Below are positions 55,013 to 64,000 of a stretch of DNA of 64,000 bases, piece after piece. The position numbers and the translations under genes were made by a program. How positions within the stretch are numbered: the first letter of the stretch is position 1; each line of letters starts with the position of its first letter. The notes under the pieces are model-generated. The model made no database searches and was not told the origin of the DNA. It worked only from the letters and a program-made list of their open reading frames with translations. The DNA is taken from the NCBI GenBank assembly GCA_021307315.1, contig JAJSPD010000090.1, positions 1 to 64,000 on the forward strand, read 5' to 3'. Source of the DNA: Bisporella sp. PMI_857 (taxonomy: Eukaryota; Ascomycota; Leotiomycetes; Helotiales; Helotiaceae).

Positions 55013-55686
55013 CTATGGACGTCCCACCATCATACATCCCACGCAACACAATCCTCCCCCTGGAGCATATGAATGAGGCTCACTCCCCATTTTAATCCCC
55101 TTCCCACAAGTGATACACTTCGAACCTTCAAAAGTCGGAGGATTCGCCCAGATATCATGTTTAAAGTTGAACGAGCTTGTTCCCTTCCCCACATAATCCT
55201 CCTTATTTCTAAAGCTCTCTTCACATTTCTTGCAATCTTGCCATTTCACGTTTGGATCGTGCGATTCGCGGAAGTGGTAGCTGCAGAGTGTATATCGATG
55301 GTGATTTCGGGAACAGGAGATATTGGAGTATGTGAAAGGCTGATATTTATGGTTGTCATCGCAAATGGCGTGGTTGCAGCATTCCGTCTTGGTTAGGTTG
55401 GATGTCGCGCCGCAGAGGCCGCAGTAGGTGTCTGGAGATGGGGGATTCTGTTGCTGGTAGATTTTGCAGAGTTTCTTGTGCTTGAACCAGCCCTGAGACC
55501 ATTGTGAGATTGCGGCGAGGTGGTGGAGCAGGCATAAGGGTGAGAGATAGGAGAGAGAACCTGACTTACATCTTTCTGGTGCTCCTTGGAGCAATATGAG
55601 ACTTGCTGGCATCCTGCACAGCGTTTACTAGCTGGATAGGCGCATATAGCGCAAGGAGTCTTCGTTGGCGTAGTGGCTGAAGACAT
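55013..55686 (-). CDS. MYND-type zinc-finger protein, 198 aa
   Basis: Exon 1 is 55686-55570, the intron 55569-55493 (GTAAGT..TCTCAG) and exon 2 runs to the stop at 55013; frame is kept. The splice joins the two halves of a MYND finger: CAICAYPASKRCAGCQQVSYCSKEHQKD from exon 1 and GWFKHKKLC from exon 2, giving all expected Cys and His ligands. A second Cys/His-rich region follows (YCGLCGATSNLTKTECC, HAICDDNHKYQPF, CSRNHHRYTLCSYHF) and a third pair near the end (KCITCGKG, CCVGCM). MYND fingers bind proteins rather than DNA. Relatives are widespread in ascomycetes without known function. The gene is intact. Confidence 0.9.
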
Positions 55687-55689
55687 AGT

Positions 55690-56435
55690 GTATGGCTAAT
55701 TGGAAGTTGAGAGTTTTGGTAGACGCGTCGTGATGGTTCGTGTTCTAAGGCACGTGATTATTTTCAGGGCTTGTCCGTGTTAGGAACTGGCTTACATAAT
55801 AGGCCAAGGAACTAGAAAATCTCTGTCACCACATATTTACGGCTTAGAACTGTAGACAATATCATCATACATAACGCTCTTACAAGCCTGTATTCCATCG
55901 CTCTGATATCTTCCAATCGATTCCTCGCCTGATATATCCTATTTCTAACAGTCCGTTCTAACAGTGGCTGACATGATTCTGGACGCACGGGCCAGCCTCA
56001 CCAAATATCAAGGGGCCAAATTTATAGGGGAGTGTGCGCCATACACTATAAAGCGCTTTTGCATAATATTCGACATGTCAGTTATATGTGGAACTTTCTT
56101 TTGATTTACTGCAAGCACTGTTCGTTAAATGACAAGGGGCTGGGCTATTTTAATAAAGGCAGAGAGATATGAAGTATAATGTAGAGAATCGCTTAATGTG
56201 CCAAGGTTAGCACGTGACCAGCTCATGTGTGTTCCTCAATTGGGACTAGTGGCCCGTTACCTGAGAACTTGACTTAGCCGACAGCTCCAGAGTTTGTACT
56301 TTTTCTCTTTAGTTTAGTATTTTCGTATTGAAGCACCTACAAACCGCCTTTCCAGGCTTATAGGACTGTCTTCGCAACACTTCGCGACGCTCGAACCACA
56401 TAGATGTATTATAGCTTTGTATATAGCAATAAAAT
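55690..56435. other. Intergenic, no gene seen
   Basis: AT-rich, no convincing ORF. The left end is the MYND gene promoter. Confidence 0.3.
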
Positions 56436-56679
56436 CAGTGTAGCCAGTAGTACGTATGGCCGTACAAAAGCTCGGGCCATACGCTAATCGCTGTACTGCA
56501 TAAGCGCCAAGAGGAATTTCTACAGGGATATTTTTTGGTGTATTCCGTACAATATTTTGAAAATACAGCCAGTATACGGCTACACGGCCTGTACGTACCC
56601 CCGTAAAAATACAGCCATTTTTTATTACTAATTAAACCGTACCGTATTTCTTCTCGAGACTGTACTGTTGGCTACACTG
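56436..56679. mobile_element. Possible MITE, 244 bp, short inverted ends
   Basis: The ends CAGTGTAGCCAGTAGTAC and GTACTGTTGGCTACACTG are inverted matches with two differences. The interior is rich in GGCCGTAC and CGTAC palindromes. No target-site duplication could be seen, so the call is tentative. Confidence 0.45.
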
Positions 56680-56945
56680 TGGGAATGCCACTAAAGCTTC
56701 GGTGATCTATTCCCATATTCCTAACATAGAGATTTTCCTATACACACCTAAATTTCGACGGCGCCGCGATTCTATTCCCATATACCAGAATCCAACGTTA
56801 CCAGATTTCACCGTACTCCTTTATTCAGCGGCCTGACCCGCAACCCTATGATAGTAAACCTGACAATAGTAATCATTTACTTCGAACAGTCACGCTAGAG
56901 CTAACTTTCTTCACAGGTGATTGAAACAGCCAAAATCTCATTATT

Positions 56946-57701
56946 CTAGTACAATTTCTTCACCGCTCTAAGTTCATAAAGCTCCTTACTTGACCGACAA
57001 TACCGCAAATCTCCATATCCGTTAATAAATGTCTGCGCAGTACCATTGGGCCATGTACCTGCACGCTCAAATGTACCATCTGCAGCACAAAGAACAGCCT
57101 TCTTAAAGTCAGAAATAAGTGCCTAAGGATTTAGCGTTGTTGAGATACCTGTCTAAGAAAATGCAGACAATGTGGCCAGTGAGTATTGTCTCTCTGGTCC
57201 AACCCAATTTCCTTTCTCTCCCTAGCATCTTGTAAGGCTTTACGTATTGCGGCTAGACAATGAAGTTGATGGAACCTTACAAGAAGTTAGTATAGAACCC
57301 TCATCTATTAACATTTAATTCTACGACTATGAATTCAAAGTATTAACAAAATCAACTTGCATTGTTATCTGAACAACATGTTTGTTTTCGTCAAATATGA
57401 GAGCCGATTGTCCCGTCTCATTCCACAAATGATCATACACGTGGTCCAAGGACATATATGCGGTGTCTCGATGCCATCTCGTCTCTATAATATCCGCTCC
57501 TTGTGAGGCTGACTTCCTTGCGCAAATCGGAATCATGGACCAAAATCGTATAATGAAGATAAATTGAATAATCAAAAAGACAATCGTCAACGCTTGTGTA
57601 AACGTAAGCATTCGGCTTTTGCAAGCAGAATCGAAATTTGTATTTTGTTTTTCTGCATCCACATCGTCTTTGAGATCTTGCACTACATGCTCATAGGCCA
57701 T
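56946..57701 (-). CDS. UstYa-type (DUF3328) oxidase 1, possibly damaged at a splice site
   Basis: The ATG at 57701 gives a cytosolic start, one membrane helix (about residues 33-55: FTQALTIVFLIIQFIFIIRFW) and YMSLDHVYDHLWNETG, typical of the family. The exon ends near VVQITMQ (about 57360). After an intron with TACTAAC near 57295, exon 2 has FHQLHCLAAIRK and HWPHCLHFLRQ, the two HxxHC motifs. An intron (GTATCT..TTTAAG, about 57164-57115) leads to exon 3 with LCAADGTFER and NGYGDLRYC, ending at 56946. UstYa proteins are membrane-bound oxidases that crosslink or modify RiPP core peptides. The first splice junction does not keep frame with standard GT/AG sites, so a small lesion or a non-obvious site must be checked. 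Confidence 0.75.
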
Positions 57702-58588
57702 GACTCTCTTAGCCAAAGTTGGAAGTTCATGAAAGTCTACATAGCATCACCGTTCAAGATTTTGGCAAAAGACGCAGTGAGACTAGGTAAGGGGTGGCGG
57801 GATTAGGAAAAGCGTCATAAGACTCTAGACTAAGCAATTGTTTATGCTCAGGCGCATGCTGACAGGTGGCAATCCACCCCACTATATGGGTAAGCGAGCA
57901 TTAGGGCGTAAGAGAGCGTAAACGAGCTCAATAGCGTAATTACCCTCTTTTACTTGCCCTCTAAAGCGTCATTTACCCTTGGCGCTTATGGAATGGCATC
58001 AACATAGACAAATGCGAGATGGTTAGCGTAGGAGGATACCCTCCGATGTTGTCACTTCCCTTTGATGCTGGGTATCGTATCTACTCTTCGCTTATACATG
58101 GCAGGCGGTTCCCATTTCAAGAATCGCAGCACGATGCACAATAGTTGAGCACTTTTTATACTAACATTAATTAGAGGGACAGGTAAACGAAGGAAATCGT
58201 CTATTGGACCTAGCTACGTATATCGATGCTAGGCCCTGATTAACCAAGAGATAATGATCATCTTTATAGAAGAGTTTTCGTTCTTCAACTGTTGTGAGAG
58301 TGTCTGAATAGCGAAATATGGACTCGAATTCACATAGTTCTCACGACATACAGCGCAGGTGGAAAGCAAGAACAAGCTCTTGGGAGCCATAGATTTAGTA
58401 ATAACCAACCAAAATTTTTACAATTTGTCTTTTCTGCGGTGATCACAACTCTAATCGTTGATTTGTAGAATCAAAAAAGAAGTAAGAGGGTTAGAGAGCC
58501 TGCCTTTGAGATGGATAGCCCATCAGGACTCTCATTATTCTTGCTGTTCTATTGCTATCCTTCAGGCTCGAAAACTTAGTGGTATAGT
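57702..58588. other. Intergenic between UstYa-type genes 1 and 2
   Basis: No convincing gene. Around 57895-57970 short motifs (AGCGTAA, AGCGT) recur in both orientations, perhaps a degenerate repeat. Confidence 0.3.
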
Positions 58589-59726
58589 TTATGGGATAGT
58601 GCTAGGCTTAATAGATTCATCCCAGTCGCCAATATCATGTTCTGGTCGCATTGCCCATTCCGTAAGCGCGTCGTAGTCTATCGTCGAATTAGTATTGTAT
58701 ATAACTGGGATTTTTAAGGGGCTTTGGTGCTCTGAAACTTTGGAACTTTTTGGAGGGTAAGTGAACAAAATATATATATTAGCACGCCGCTCCTGAAACA
58801 GCCCCAAAGCTCTGGATTTTTCATATAGAATAATGGCAATTGAGTATGGGGATGTCCCTTACCTCTACAGGTGTGTGGCACACCCAATGATCCCAATGCC
58901 TTTCCCATGGACTCTACCCACTCATAAGGAACCGGCGTTATGTCAGCGCCGCACATGATAGTCTGGCGTAGTGAGTCAAAGCAGTGGTCGATGTGGTGCG
59001 GCGCGAGAACTGCATTGTTGATTATTGGATTCTTATCCATATTATCGGTGTGGCCATAGTAGAGATGGCGGATGGAATCCAAGCAATGTAACTCGTGGAA
59101 AACGCTGATGAGTACGGGGAAGTGATCTTCGTCACCGGCGATGGGAAGTGTTTTGTTGACTAACTGGTCGGCTGAGGACTTGGGAATACGCACCACTGTC
59201 CGCGGGTAGAGATTAAACCAGGCTTCGTCCGCAGCGGCGGAGTTACCCATGTATTTGGTCTTCTGGTCGCCGAAACCACTGGAGAATAGTACTGACTTAT
59301 AACGGATCGCGTCCTGGGCCGGGGCTAGAGGGTTTGACAGGCTCGTTAGCATCACTACCAGCAACAAAACATATTTATGTCCCTCATCCGTCAGGAAGAC
59401 CGCATCATGAATTCTCGGGAACAGGTGGGGTTTACACTCAGAAACAAGCAAATCAAGGACTTACAGTACAGTGACTGAGGGAAAATAGGGTTTGATGGAC
59501 CGCGATGTGAATACCTATAGGCAATGAAGCCTAACACTGATAGATTTAGAAGACCCGAGCACGTGAGCAAGGTGCTCATAATAATCTTATATCTCCATGA
59601 GGCAGAAGAAGGCAGTGGACGTCTCTTCTGACTGAGGAAGCCTTCGCCTTCTTCACCGTCCAAGCCATCTTCAGAAAACGCAGAAGTGGCCTTTTCATAG
59701 GCGAAGTCGCTGCGAAAGTTAACCAT
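58589..59726 (-). CDS. UstYa-type (DUF3328) oxidase 2, intact, 270 aa
   Basis: Three exons keep frame: 59726-59465, 59324-58863 and 58677-58589; introns have GTAAGT..TCTAG and GTAAGG..GATAG ends. The N-terminus is cytosolic with LPSSASWRYK, then one membrane helix (about residues 48-70). The lumenal part begins SPAQDAIRYKSVLF, the family's usual post-helix segment, and includes DEAWFNLYPRTVVRI, FHELHC (first HxxHC) and HHIDHCFDSLRQTIMCGADITP (second HxxHC). The end reads YDALTEWAMRPEHDIGDW. The His/Cys pairs are thought to bind metal. The gene is transcribed away from the precursor at 60323, with about 600 bp between their starts, so a shared promoter is likely. No lesion is seen. Confidence 0.92.
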
Positions 59727-60322
59727 CTCGTCGTTAGCGAGATTTGTTAGAGAGTGGTGGTCAGTAGAAGAAGTGTTTAATAGGAGATAGGGGTTTCCTT
59801 CATGTTACAAGTGCAAGGTCGAAGAAGAGTGTCTCAATATAGAATGACCGACTAAGATTGGGTATCAGTGGAGTGGGAAACCTGTTGAGTCTAAGGTGTT
59901 ACAGTTGGTGAGATATTCTTCTGAGGCTGTGGAAGAGTCCGTCTTGCTGATCACACTTACTTTCCCCTTACCTCGTGCAGCCATCTTTTATGGCCCACAA
60001 TAAGCATGCATAATGGGGTTTGATTATACTAAAAGCGCTAGTGTCGAATGGAACGTTGAACCTATCCCGGGACTTCTGGTTGTAATTTTTTTTTCTTGGT
60101 CACGTTCATTTTGCGAGATATCACCACAGCCGTAAGGGTAGTATTAAAGGCCGCACAAGCCAACCTGGCTCTTGATTCTAACTGCAAATTGTTCATACTC
60201 CGGTCAGATACCTACACGAGACAAAAGCCAATAACACCAAAGCCATCGAGATTACAGATCTGGTAGCTGTTTGTGCCTTTCCAGTATCTGTCTTTCCGTT
60301 GCTGATATCCTTCTTAGTAAAC
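59727..60322. promoter_or_regulatory. Divergent promoter region, UstYa-type 2 and RiPP precursor
   Basis: About 600 bp between two divergent starts with no ORF of note. Co-regulation is inferred from position; no binding site is claimed. Confidence 0.4.
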
Positions 60323-60729
60323 ATGAAGCTCTCGACTTATATCCTAGCAACGATAAGCTTGTCTACGTCGGTTTTGGCCGCTCCCATGATTATGGGGAGA
60401 TCCCCAGACATTAAAGTGAGATGTTTTAGCTTATTCTGCTGAAAGGTTAAGTGCTAATACACATATACAGGCCCGCTCTCCGCAGGGCTCATTTATCTGG
60501 TTATGGTATGGAGAGGATGCTGACCCTACCGCTGAGTCCACAGAGACCACTGTGGTTGAAAAAAGATCCACAGACATAAAGGTGAGATACTCTAACTTAT
60601 GCCGCCGCGAGATCAAGTACTAACACACATACACAGGCCCGCTCTCCACAAGGCTCATTCATCTGGTTATGGTACGGGGAGGATGCTGACCCTACCGCTG
60701 AGTCTACCGAGGGCGAGTCCACTGCTTAA
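60323..60729 (+). CDS. RiPP precursor with two repeated Trp/Tyr-rich core peptides, 98 aa
   Basis: Three exons keep frame: 60323-60415, 60471-60581 and 60637-60729. Exon 1 encodes a signal peptide (MKLSTYILATISLSTSVLA) and a short leader ending SPDIK. Exons 2 and 3 each start with ARSPQG and carry SFIWLWYGEDADP followed by TAESTE; the repeats are identical over 25 residues. Between them, VVEKR gives a Kex2-type Lys-Arg site, and STDIK before repeat 2 mirrors SPDIK before repeat 1. Both introns are 55 bp and similar in sequence, so exon and intron were duplicated together. Secreted precursors with repeated cores next to UstYa-type genes define dikaritin-like fungal RiPPs; the aromatic residues would be the crosslinking partners. 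The core is unlike ustiloxin, phomopsin or asperipin cores as I know them. Function is inferred. Confidence 0.85.
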
Positions 60730-62181
60730 GAAGTTGAAACATGCCACCTTCCTTCTGGTGATGATATGTGACGGATACTGCTCGCTCTTTGTTATCAAGT
60801 CCCGGCAAACGTTAATTCTTAGGAAATGGGGGCATTTGCTTATCATCACTGACGTGCCCGAGCAGCCCTGAGGAGGCATTGATCACACTGTCTTTTCGCT
60901 CTTGGTCTGGTGCAGCACGTCAGAAGGGGTGTATGCGGAACGATGGTTGACATGCGGTTCGTTGAATGGGACAGATTGTGATGACAAGCGTTCGACTGCA
61001 AGACTTGTTTTCTCGTTATTTGCATTCTTATTACTTCAGTACTCATTAATTCCGCTCTTGTTTGCTCTCTCTCTATGTTATGTAGAGCAATGTCACTTTT
61101 GTTTTCTCCACCCTTGCCAGTAAAACTGATTGACTTAACAATGTAGGCTAGCTGGCCAGCTATCCTGTAAGTGCTGATCAGTTAGCCTAGTATATGTAAA
61201 GTACTTGTGAAGTAGTATAAATTGTATTATAAGAAAAACATTCCTATATTATTAAATACTTTTGCTAACTATTATATAAAAGATAGGTGAATTTGTAACA
61301 TATTGCTTAAATAAGCATATATGAGTTGTGTAGATTCAATTTATATAATTTATGTCGAAGGATTCATGTGGCATAAAATTAGTCATGATTTATTCTCATA
61401 TCTAGTTTCGTTAGGGAAGATTAAGTAATTATATTGTAACGTTCCAAAAATCTGTGATTATATAGCAATAATTATAATAATTTATTATTTCAAGTAAACT
61501 GTACGTGATGACGCTATTAAAAATTTTTTAACTGAGTAGCAGTTCTTGGCAAACCGACTTATTTGGAATTTTATGCATGAGCAGACTCTTTCTTAGTCGA
61601 CAACTCATGTCCATTCTGCAAAGTATTATGTGTGACCGCATGGTCTTCTCAGAAAGTTTTCAATCCTCAGCATCCACGAGTACGACAAGAGGTTTGCATA
61701 AGTGGGATCAAACTACCCCTCAGATCCGATTTGCTGTCCTTCAGAAGTACAAGAACTTTGATCATCCTCTAATCCCCTTTAGCGAGCTCACTGCATATGC
61801 GGGCTTACTGCATTTTCGCATGATAGTGGATAGAAAATTTAGTGTTTCTAGAAAGTAGACGACCAGGGTGAATATGTACGTAACCTACGTAGCACCTTTT
61901 AATGGCATTTAGCGTTCCTCCGTCCGACGTGGCGTCAAAATCCTCCCCACACAATCGGATTTGATGTCAATGTCACCCGCCTGGGGCATTGTGTTAATCC
62001 GCGGTATAGTATTCAGCTAGAACAGTGCAACCCCACTTCTTACCCGTCAATGGTTGATCTATGCCACGAGGTGGTTACTAGAATTCGATCTAGAATTCGA
62101 TCTAGAGGCGTCTCCATTCTTTTAAGAGACTTGCTGGCTCATACCCTCTACCTTGAGTCATTCTAAGGTTGTGGATGCAAG
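60730..62181. other. 1.45 kb without a clear gene
   Basis: AT-rich, especially 61140-61560. One ORF at 61577-61858 (93 codons, plus strand, with WDQTTPQIRFAVLQKY and FSELTAYAGLLHF) looks protein-like but matches nothing I know; it could be an unrecognised exon or cluster gene. A 14-base direct repeat, GAATTCGATCTAGA, occurs at 62080-62106. Confidence 0.3.
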
Positions 62182-63244
62182 ATGCGGCATTCGCAAGCAA
62201 TATACCAAACGGCCGAGCTGGACGCAGCCGAAGAGGGTCTCCTACAGAGCGAAAAATCTGACGGAGCATTTGTTTTGAAGACAGAGCCAAATCTTGATCG
62301 ATATAGGCGTAGCTGGCTCCGCCTGAATTGGAGTTGGATCCTCCAGTCGGTCATGTTGGTGTGCTCTTCGACACTTTTCATCCTATGTTGGTATGGCGAG
62401 CCATCAGATGCGACATGTACACGGAAATTGTTTCCATACTGTCAGTCAAATTCACCTAGCCAAGCTGGGAGGCGGCAGTCTGATATATATCCGTTCCTCG
62501 CTGACTAGTTGTTTGAACAGCACCAGCACTAGCGGCCGTCACGTATCACGAGGAGACGCTACTAGGCGCCTTTTTACAACCTTCACCCTACCGTGGAACG
62601 CCCACGCCTGAGATCGACTCTCGCTGGGAGGATATCTGGGATTGGGGTGCATTCAACATCGCAGATGACAAGATTCACCTCTTGAACAAATCTAGGTCTG
62701 TGAAGTGGCATCATACAGACCCAGAATTCGGTGGGGGTGTAGCAGCGCTTTCCTGGGGCTTCCATCAGATCCATTGCCTGGTAAGGTGTTCCGTGGAGAC
62801 ACAACGACTATCCTAGTGGAATTCTCAGACTCATGGAGTTCACTACAGGACCTCCTTCGCCAAATGACGTACAAAGAAGAATACGAACTAGCTGGGCGAC
62901 TGCCTGCGATTCTCCGCGTTGAGGAAGGACTACGCCGGGACCACTTGGGTGAGTCTTTCATCACCCATTCTGGCTCGGCGTTATGAATGCAAAAAACAAC
63001 CAGTTCCCTAATATCTATAGATCACTGCATTGAGCTGATCCGTATTGATATGATGTGTCAAGCCGATGTGACACCGTATTTTATAGTAGAAGCTTCTCTA
63101 GGCGATGCGCCTGATGACCTTAACATCGATTTTTCTGTCTTCAAAAAGTGCCGAGATTTTGGAAAGATTAAAGATTGGATGAAAGATCATGTCGCTATAG
63201 AGAGCGTCAGGGATAGTCAACTTCATAGTCATGGTCGCGTGTAA
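62182..63244 (+). CDS. UstYa-type (DUF3328) oxidase 3, intact, 280 aa
   Basis: Four exons keep frame: 62182-62440, 62521-62780, 62849-62948 and 63021-63244. The start gives a cytosolic tail with TAELDAAEEGLLQ, then one membrane helix (SWILQSVMLVCSSTLFILCWY). Exon 2 begins SPALAAVTYHEETLLGAF and has RWEDIWDWGAFNI, DPEFGGGVAALSWGFHQIHC (first HxxHC). Exon 3 ends and exon 4 begins in the second HxxHC, HLDHCIELIRIDMMCQADVTP, so the motif is split by an intron. The C-terminus reads RDFGKIKDWMKDH. The role is presumably a second oxidation or a different crosslink on the core peptide made at 60323. Splice sites are standard, except that the first donor is GTCAGT. Confidence 0.9.
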
Positions 63245-63505
63245 CTTCGCGGAGTTAGTCTAGAACAATATAGGAAACATATTATGTCGTAGCTAGTCAT
63301 ACTGAGGGGTTCACAAGCCAGATTCTACATCTATGTAAAATAGCTGACTAATCTAGTTAAGAATTCTGTTAAGAATGCAAAGAGACAAAACAGGTTTTGG
63401 CAAGCTGGTAAAGCTTGTTCATTCAGCTATGTTAGGTGAACTAAGAACTCGAAAAGCGCAGATCTTAAGCCCGATACTAAATACAATTTTGACCCAGTTC
63501 ACTAG
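63245..63505. other. Short convergent intergenic region
   Basis: Separates the 3' ends of UstYa-type genes 3 and 4. No feature is seen. Confidence 0.3.
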
Positions 63506-64000
63506 TTATCGCTGTTCGAGCACCAACTTCTCTTGAGGGTAGAATTGAGCTTTACGGGAATTTTGCCAGTCTTTGATTAAACTGTGGTTGCGGCACTGCT
63601 TCGTTACATTGAACTCTGGTTGGAACACGTTGTACTCCTCGATTAACTTCACCGTCGCAACTCCAACATCTGCGTAGCAGAGAAGCGTTTGATACAGATA
63701 GCTAAAGCAGTGATCGGCGTGTTTTGCAAGACTAAAAGTTTCAGTGTGACTATCACTAAAGTATGACTTTCGAAGATAGTTCTAAATGCAGTTTGATTAG
63801 CTAAAGCATTAAACATGCGGGTTCCAGAGAGAAGCAGCTCACTAGGCAATGCAATTGATGGAACATTTCAATTGATACTGCGTAGCCGTTTTGTTCTCCG
63901 TATGCTCTTGCAGTGTCTCGCCCGCCAGGGAGGTTCTTCTTCTCTTCTTCAGTTATAACAATGATAATATTTTCGATTGGGTCAGCCCAAACAGAGTCTA
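63506..64000 (-). CDS. UstYa-type (DUF3328) oxidase 4, partial at window edge
   Basis: The 5' part lies beyond base 64000. The first visible exon (64000-63843) reads DSVWADPIENIIIVITEEE and ends in EMFHQLHCL, the first HxxHC motif, followed by a donor GTGAGC at 63842. The last exon has KHADHCFSYLYQTLLCYADVGVAT, the second HxxHC, then CRNHSLIKDWQNSRKA and ends at 63508-63506. Relatives usually have about 25 residues between the two motifs; the corresponding exon is not readable here between about 63840 and 63735, so either it is short and missed or this copy is damaged. It is the fourth member of the cluster, and its presence suggests the cluster continues to the right. Confidence 0.75.

Noticed and set aside
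60323..60729. Mating pheromone precursor as an alternative for the repeat protein
   Set aside because: The repeats lack the Cys-containing alpha-type core and the protein lacks a CAAX end; four UstYa-type neighbours favour a RiPP. Not fully excluded.
13000..64000. tRNA or rRNA genes
   Set aside because: Scanned by eye for conserved tRNA arm motifs and rRNA cores; none was convincing, but a covariance-model search was not possible here.

Overview
The window looks like an accessory, repeat-rich region of a filamentous ascomycete (Pezizomycotina). Genes have short 50-150 bp introns with GT..AG ends and CTAAC-like branch sites. The gene families seen (HET domain, WD40-repeat NLR-type proteins, Zn2Cys6 regulators, LysM/chitinase genes, UstYa-type genes, DUF3435) are fungal. 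The order or species cannot be told from the sequence alone.

Layout. 0-6.8 kb: end of a CorA-like transporter, an interrupted multi-exon membrane protein, and remnants of an Hsp70-like gene and an ankyrin repeat. 6.9-19.1 kb: a chitin-directed block with a large killer-toxin-type chitinase (LysM, GH18, C-terminal NucA/NucB-like nuclease), an intact gene of unknown function, a secreted Ser/Thr-rich protein and a LysM/chitin-binding effector. All of these except the unknown gene carry in-frame stops, mostly at Trp or Gln codons. Two TA-flanked MITEs and a foldback element lie among them. 19-22 kb holds no recognised gene but carries a MITE with a perfect 8-bp target duplication. 22-32.3 kb: an intact, divergently transcribed pair of secreted glycoside hydrolases (a TIM-barrel type and a GH29 alpha-L-fucosidase), flanked on both sides by decayed Zn2Cys6 regulators. 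32.5-43.5 kb: an apparently full-length Tad/I-like LINE with two open ORFs, then LTR-element debris and a broken gene of unknown function. 43.9-54.5 kb: a self/non-self-recognition and transposon zone with an intact HET gene, a broken HET-WD40 gene, a Tc1/mariner remnant, a DUF3435 tyrosine-recombinase remnant, a WD40 gene with nearly identical repeats, and a pogo/Fot1-like remnant. 55.0-55.7 kb: an intact MYND zinc-finger gene.

56.9-64.0 kb is the most interesting part. It contains a small secreted precursor (60323-60729) with two near-identical copies of a Trp/Tyr-rich peptide, a Kex2-like Lys-Arg site between them, and each copy on its own exon. Around it lie four UstYa-type (DUF3328) oxidase genes: three to the precursor's left or right within the window and one running off the right edge. 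This is the architecture of a fungal RiPP (dikaritin/ustiloxin-type) cluster, here with a core peptide I do not recognise. Other cluster genes may lie beyond base 64000.

Decay is patchy. Seven stops fit TGG-to-TAG and three fit CAG/CAA-to-TAG/TAA, the pattern expected from CpA-to-TpA change (RIP-like). The LINE, the two glycoside hydrolases, the HET gene, the MYND gene and two of the three complete UstYa genes are open. Family assignments come from motif recognition, not from searches.
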